DNA of 8,322 nt, taken from NCBI GenBank assembly GCA_003221085.1, contig QHUD01000015.1:1-8322 (forward strand). Direction: 5' to 3'. Under the pieces are notes generated by a model. It saw only the letters and a list, made by a program, of their open reading frames with translations, searched no databases and had not been told where the DNA came from. A program made the translations under genes and the position numbers. Of the stretch, positions 6,700 to 8,322 are shown piece after piece. Every line of letters starts with the position of its first letter. The stretch's first letter is position 1. This DNA comes from Gemmatimonadota bacterium (GTDB taxonomy: Bacteria > Gemmatimonadota > Gemmatimonadetes > Gemmatimonadales > GWC2-71-9).

Positions 6700-7122
6700 A
6701 TGACGAGCCCGGCGACTCCTGAAGCTCGCATGCGAAGCGTCAAGCTCATCCACGGCGCACTGGCGGGCGGCGTCGCACTGTTCTTGCTCGTGACGGCATG
6801 GGTGCATCGTGTCTCGCCACCGGCTCCCGTGCCGGTGAGCGGTCTGTTGTTGACATATGTGGGACTGGGGATCATCGCCGCCGGGCTGCTCGGCCTGCGG
6901 TTCCTTCCGGTACCCGATCCTACGCCTGCGCCGGGCCAGACCACCGACCAATGGTGGACGACCAATCAATCCCGGCTCATCGTACGCTGGGCTGTGGTGG
7001 AAGGTGGGTGCCTCGTGAATGGGGTGCTGTGGTTCATCAGCGGCGACCGCGTCTCGCTGGTGGCCGCCATCGCCGGTCTGGCCATACTGGTGTCACTGCG
7101 ACCGAGCCGGTACCTGGAGTAG
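6700..7122 (+). CDS. Small four-helix membrane protein of unknown function
   Basis: I do not recognise a named family. The 140-residue product has a short polar N-terminus, then four hydrophobic segments. These are about residues 16-35 (HGALAGGVALFLLVTAWV), 47-66 (LLLTYVGLGIIAAGLLGL), 93-113 (VRWAVVEGGCLVNGVLWFI) and 118-133 (VSLVAAIAGLAILVSL). A Pro/Thr-rich loop (PVPDPTPAPGQTTDQWW) separates helices 2 and 3. The RWAxxEGxxLxN motif in helix 3, with charged residues inside a membrane span, is the most distinctive feature. Codon use is high-GC like its neighbours. It begins 54 bp from the divergent DUF2071 gene and ends 8 bp before the stop of the convergent transposase. ATG 6730, at the end of the polar stretch, is an alternative start. 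Confidence 0.7.
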   Translation: MTSPATPEARMRSVKLIHGALAGGVALFLLVTAWVHRVSPPAPVPVSGLLLTYVGLGIIAAGLLGLRFLPVPDPTPAPGQTTDQWWTTNQSRLIVRWAVVEGGCLVNGVLWFISGDRVSLVAAIAGLAILVSLRPSRYLE

Positions 7123-7130
7123 GCTAGAGC

Positions 7131-7733
7131 CTATGAATTGGCCGAATCTGACCACCGCTCCGGATTGGTCAGGATGTACCGTCGGGCGCGGTACAGTTCG
7201 TCGTCGCTCCGGATGACACGGTCGTAGTAGTTCCGCTGCCAGACCTGCTTGCCCGGGGTGCCCTGCCGTTCATTGATTCGTTTCGTCGTGGCGGACTTGA
7301 ACGCGCGGACGACGGCTCCGAGTGAACCCGCGGCCACACGCAGGGCTTCGCGTCTGGTCGACAATGCACGTGCTGGTCTGGTCGACAATGGACGCGCGGG
7401 TGAGTGTAGGGGCGCAGCATGCTGCGCCCCTACATTGCGCTGATCTGGGCTCTTGCCGATTACGACAATCCCGTGCACGTGGTCTGGCATGACCACCGAG
7501 ACGTCCAACCTAACCCTGGGGAAGTGCTTCGGAATCTCGTGCCAACACTGACTCGCGACCCGTCCGGCGGAGCTGAGACACATGCGTCCCGCGACGACCT
7601 CCCCGAACAGGGGGCCACTCCCTCGCGCGCGAATCGTGACGAAGTACCTCCCCCGACGGGAGTAGTCGAACCCGCGAAGCCTCAGAGACCGTCGGCGGTG
7701 AGGGACTCGAAGGGGGACTCGTTCGTTGCTCAC
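7131..7733 (-). CDS. REP-associated tyrosine transposase (RAYT, IS200/IS605-like, Y1_Tnp domain)
   Basis: The protein has about 200 residues. Its N-terminus RGFDYSRRGRYFVTIRA is the usual RAYT opening strand. MPDHVHGIVVI holds the metal-binding HUH motif (both His codons within 7473-7481). SATTKRINERQGTPG and VWQRNYYDRVIR follow, with the catalytic Tyr in the YY pair, and the C-terminus is RRYILTNPERW. RAYTs are single-copy domesticated transposases thought to mobilise REP palindromes; they nick single-stranded DNA. GTG 7733 is chosen because homology begins soon after; GTG 7766 is also in frame, and neither has a good Shine-Dalgarno sequence. The region between the HUH and Tyr motifs is lengthened by about 35 residues encoded by a palindrome and tandem repeats. 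All core motifs are present, so it may be active. Confidence 0.88.
   Translation of the reverse strand: MSNERVPLRVPHRRRSLRLRGFDYSRRGRYFVTIRARGSGPLFGEVVAGRMCLSSAGRVASQCWHEIPKHFPRVRLDVSVVMPDHVHGIVVIGKSPDQRNVGAQHAAPLHSPARPLSTRPARALSTRREALRVAAGSLGAVVRAFKSATTKRINERQGTPGKQVWQRNYYDRVIRSDDELYRARRYILTNPERWSDSANS
7352..7399. repeat. 24-bp tandem direct repeat, two copies, inside the RAYT gene
   Basis: Copies at 7352-7375 and 7376-7399 share GTCTGGTCGACAATG at their first 15 bases and differ at 3 of 24 positions. The 24-bp period is a multiple of three, so the transposase frame stays open and yields an eight-residue repeat seen as ARPLSTRP / ARALSTRR. The repeats lie only a few bases from the palindrome at 7405-7434. 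Confidence 0.85.
7405..7434. repeat. Perfect 30-bp palindrome (REP-like) inside the RAYT gene
   Basis: The half-site TGTAGGGGCGCAGCA is followed at once by its exact reverse complement, with the axis between 7419 and 7420. The first mismatch outside is 7404/7435. In the minus-strand transposase frame it reads through as VGAQHAAPL, without a stop. Its GTAGGGGCG...CGCCCCTAC ends resemble dispersed palindromes common in many bacterial genomes. This recollection is not verified here. Confidence 0.9.
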
Positions 7734-7818
7734 GAGCCAACGGTAGCAGGCCCTGGACCGCAGCACGTATCCTTCGGTCGCGGGCCGTAACCTTTCTACT
7801 CCACGTCCGCTCCCCGGG

Positions 7819-8322
7819 CTAGAGTCCGTCCGTCGGCGGCCGCGGCGGCGCCGGCACGAAGTGGTTCAGGGGGCCGTGTCCCTGGCCCAGTCCGGGCGCG
7901 GCGGCGATCGCGCGGTGCACGAAGTCGAGCGCGTCCTCCACGGCGCGCTCGAGCGGGCGGCCGAGCGCCAGCCCTGCGGCGACGGCGGCGGAGAGCGTGC
8001 AGCCGGTGCCGTGCGTCGAGGTCGTCTCGAGGCGCGGCCGGGTGAAGCGTCGAGCGATCCCGTCCGCGATCAGCACGTCCACCACCACGTCACCAACGAG
8101 ATGACCGCCCTTCACGAGTGCTGCCCTCGCGCCGAGCTGCACGAGCGCCCGGCCGGCGCGCTCCATGTCGTCGGGGCCGCGGACGCTCCCGCCCACGAGC
8201 ACCGCGGCTTCGTCGAGGTTCGGAGTGACGAGCGCGGCGAGCGGCACGAGCCGCCGCACGATGAGCCGCTCGGCAGCGCGGTCGAGCAGGCGATCGCCCG
8301 ACGTCGCGACCATCACGGGGTC
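7819..8322 (-). CDS. thiD: Hydroxymethylpyrimidine/phosphomethylpyrimidine kinase ThiD, N-terminus beyond right edge
   Basis: ThiD phosphorylates HMP and HMP-phosphate to HMP-PP for thiamine synthesis in the cytosol. The frame is open to the right edge, and 167 residues remain of a usual 260-270. Visible motifs are DPVMVATSGDRLL, VTPNLDEAAVLVG, DDMERAGRALVQLGARA, LVKGGHL and the ribokinase-family catalytic signature HGTGCTLSAAVAAGLA. GQGHGPLNHF is typical of the ThiD C-terminus. The catalytic base is probably Cys in GTGC (ThiD has Cys where ribokinases have Asp). The stop is TAG at 7819-7821 and a short Pro-rich tail precedes it. It is transcribed toward the transposase gene with an 85-bp gap; no terminator hairpin with a T-run is seen there. 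It has no apparent functional link to the purine operon. Confidence 0.95.
   Translation of the reverse strand, partial: DPVMVATSGDRLLDRAAERLIVRRLVPLAALVTPNLDEAAVLVGGSVRGPDDMERAGRALVQLGARAALVKGGHLVGDVVVDVLIADGIARRFTRPRLETTSTHGTGCTLSAAVAAGLALGRPLERAVEDALDFVHRAIAAAPGLGQGHGPLNHFVPAPPRPPTDGL

Noticed and set aside
7120..7133. TAGGCT-AG-AGCCTA inverted repeat between the convergent stops as a bidirectional terminator
   Set aside because: The loop is only 2 nt, the arms are 6 bp and there is no T-run. Both ends are simply the two TAG stop codons.
7148..7172. CTGACCA...TGGTCAG inverted repeat near the RAYT 3' end as a flanking REP
   Set aside because: Seven-base arms with an 11-nt loop inside the coding sequence. 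It is unrelated in sequence to the 30-bp palindrome and likely chance.
7352..7434. CRISPR-like array
   Set aside because: Only two adjacent repeat copies without spacers, in frame within a transposase gene, and no cas genes.
7734..7818. Gap between the RAYT and thiD genes as a site of a flanking REP, small gene or terminator
   Set aside because: No palindrome matching 7405-7434, no hairpin with a T-run and no supported small frame. Part of it may encode an extended RAYT N-terminus from GTG 7766.

Overview
This is a high-GC, densely coded window. Base composition, gene order and protein style suggest a soil or environmental bacterium, possibly Gemmatimonadota. That assignment is inference: there is no rRNA or marker gene here.

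Layout. Bases 1-5936 (+ strand) form one tightly packed purine-salvage operon. It contains the 3' part of a double-headed nucleotide phosphoesterase/5'-nucleotidase (YfkN-like, cut by the left edge), an adenosine deaminase (ADA) with an extra ThiS/MoaD-like N-terminal domain, a concentrative nucleoside transporter (NupC/CNT family), and a trimeric-type purine nucleoside phosphorylase (PNP). The junctions are CTGA, TGATG and GTGA overlaps, so translation is probably coupled throughout. Bases 5911-6645 (- strand) encode a YqjF/DUF2071 protein that converges on and overlaps the PNP gene by 26 bp. A short AT-richer gap (6646-6699) separates it from a divergent small four-helix membrane protein (6700-7122, +). 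Bases 7131-7733 (- strand) encode a REP-associated tyrosine transposase (RAYT, HUH/IS200-like), which carries a perfect 30-bp palindrome and a 24-bp tandem repeat inside its own reading frame. Bases 7819-8322 (- strand) are the C-terminal two thirds of ThiD (HMP/HMP-P kinase), cut by the right edge.

How it works together (inference from families). Exported nucleotidase domains would turn nucleotides and cyclic nucleotides from RNA into nucleosides. NupC imports them, ADA converts adenosine to inosine, and PNP splits inosine and guanosine into base plus ribose-1-phosphate.

Main points for a second look. The adenosine deaminase is broken here: about 46 bp seem to be missing near 3627-3634, shifting the frame although both flanks are well conserved. 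The same gene appears to start at CTG (or ATT) rather than ATG or GTG, and it carries a beta-grasp-like N-terminal domain not normally part of ADA. The transposase contains a REP-like palindrome as part of its coding sequence. No tRNA, rRNA, CRISPR array or convincing rho-independent terminator was seen, and no stretch over 300 bases lacks a gene.
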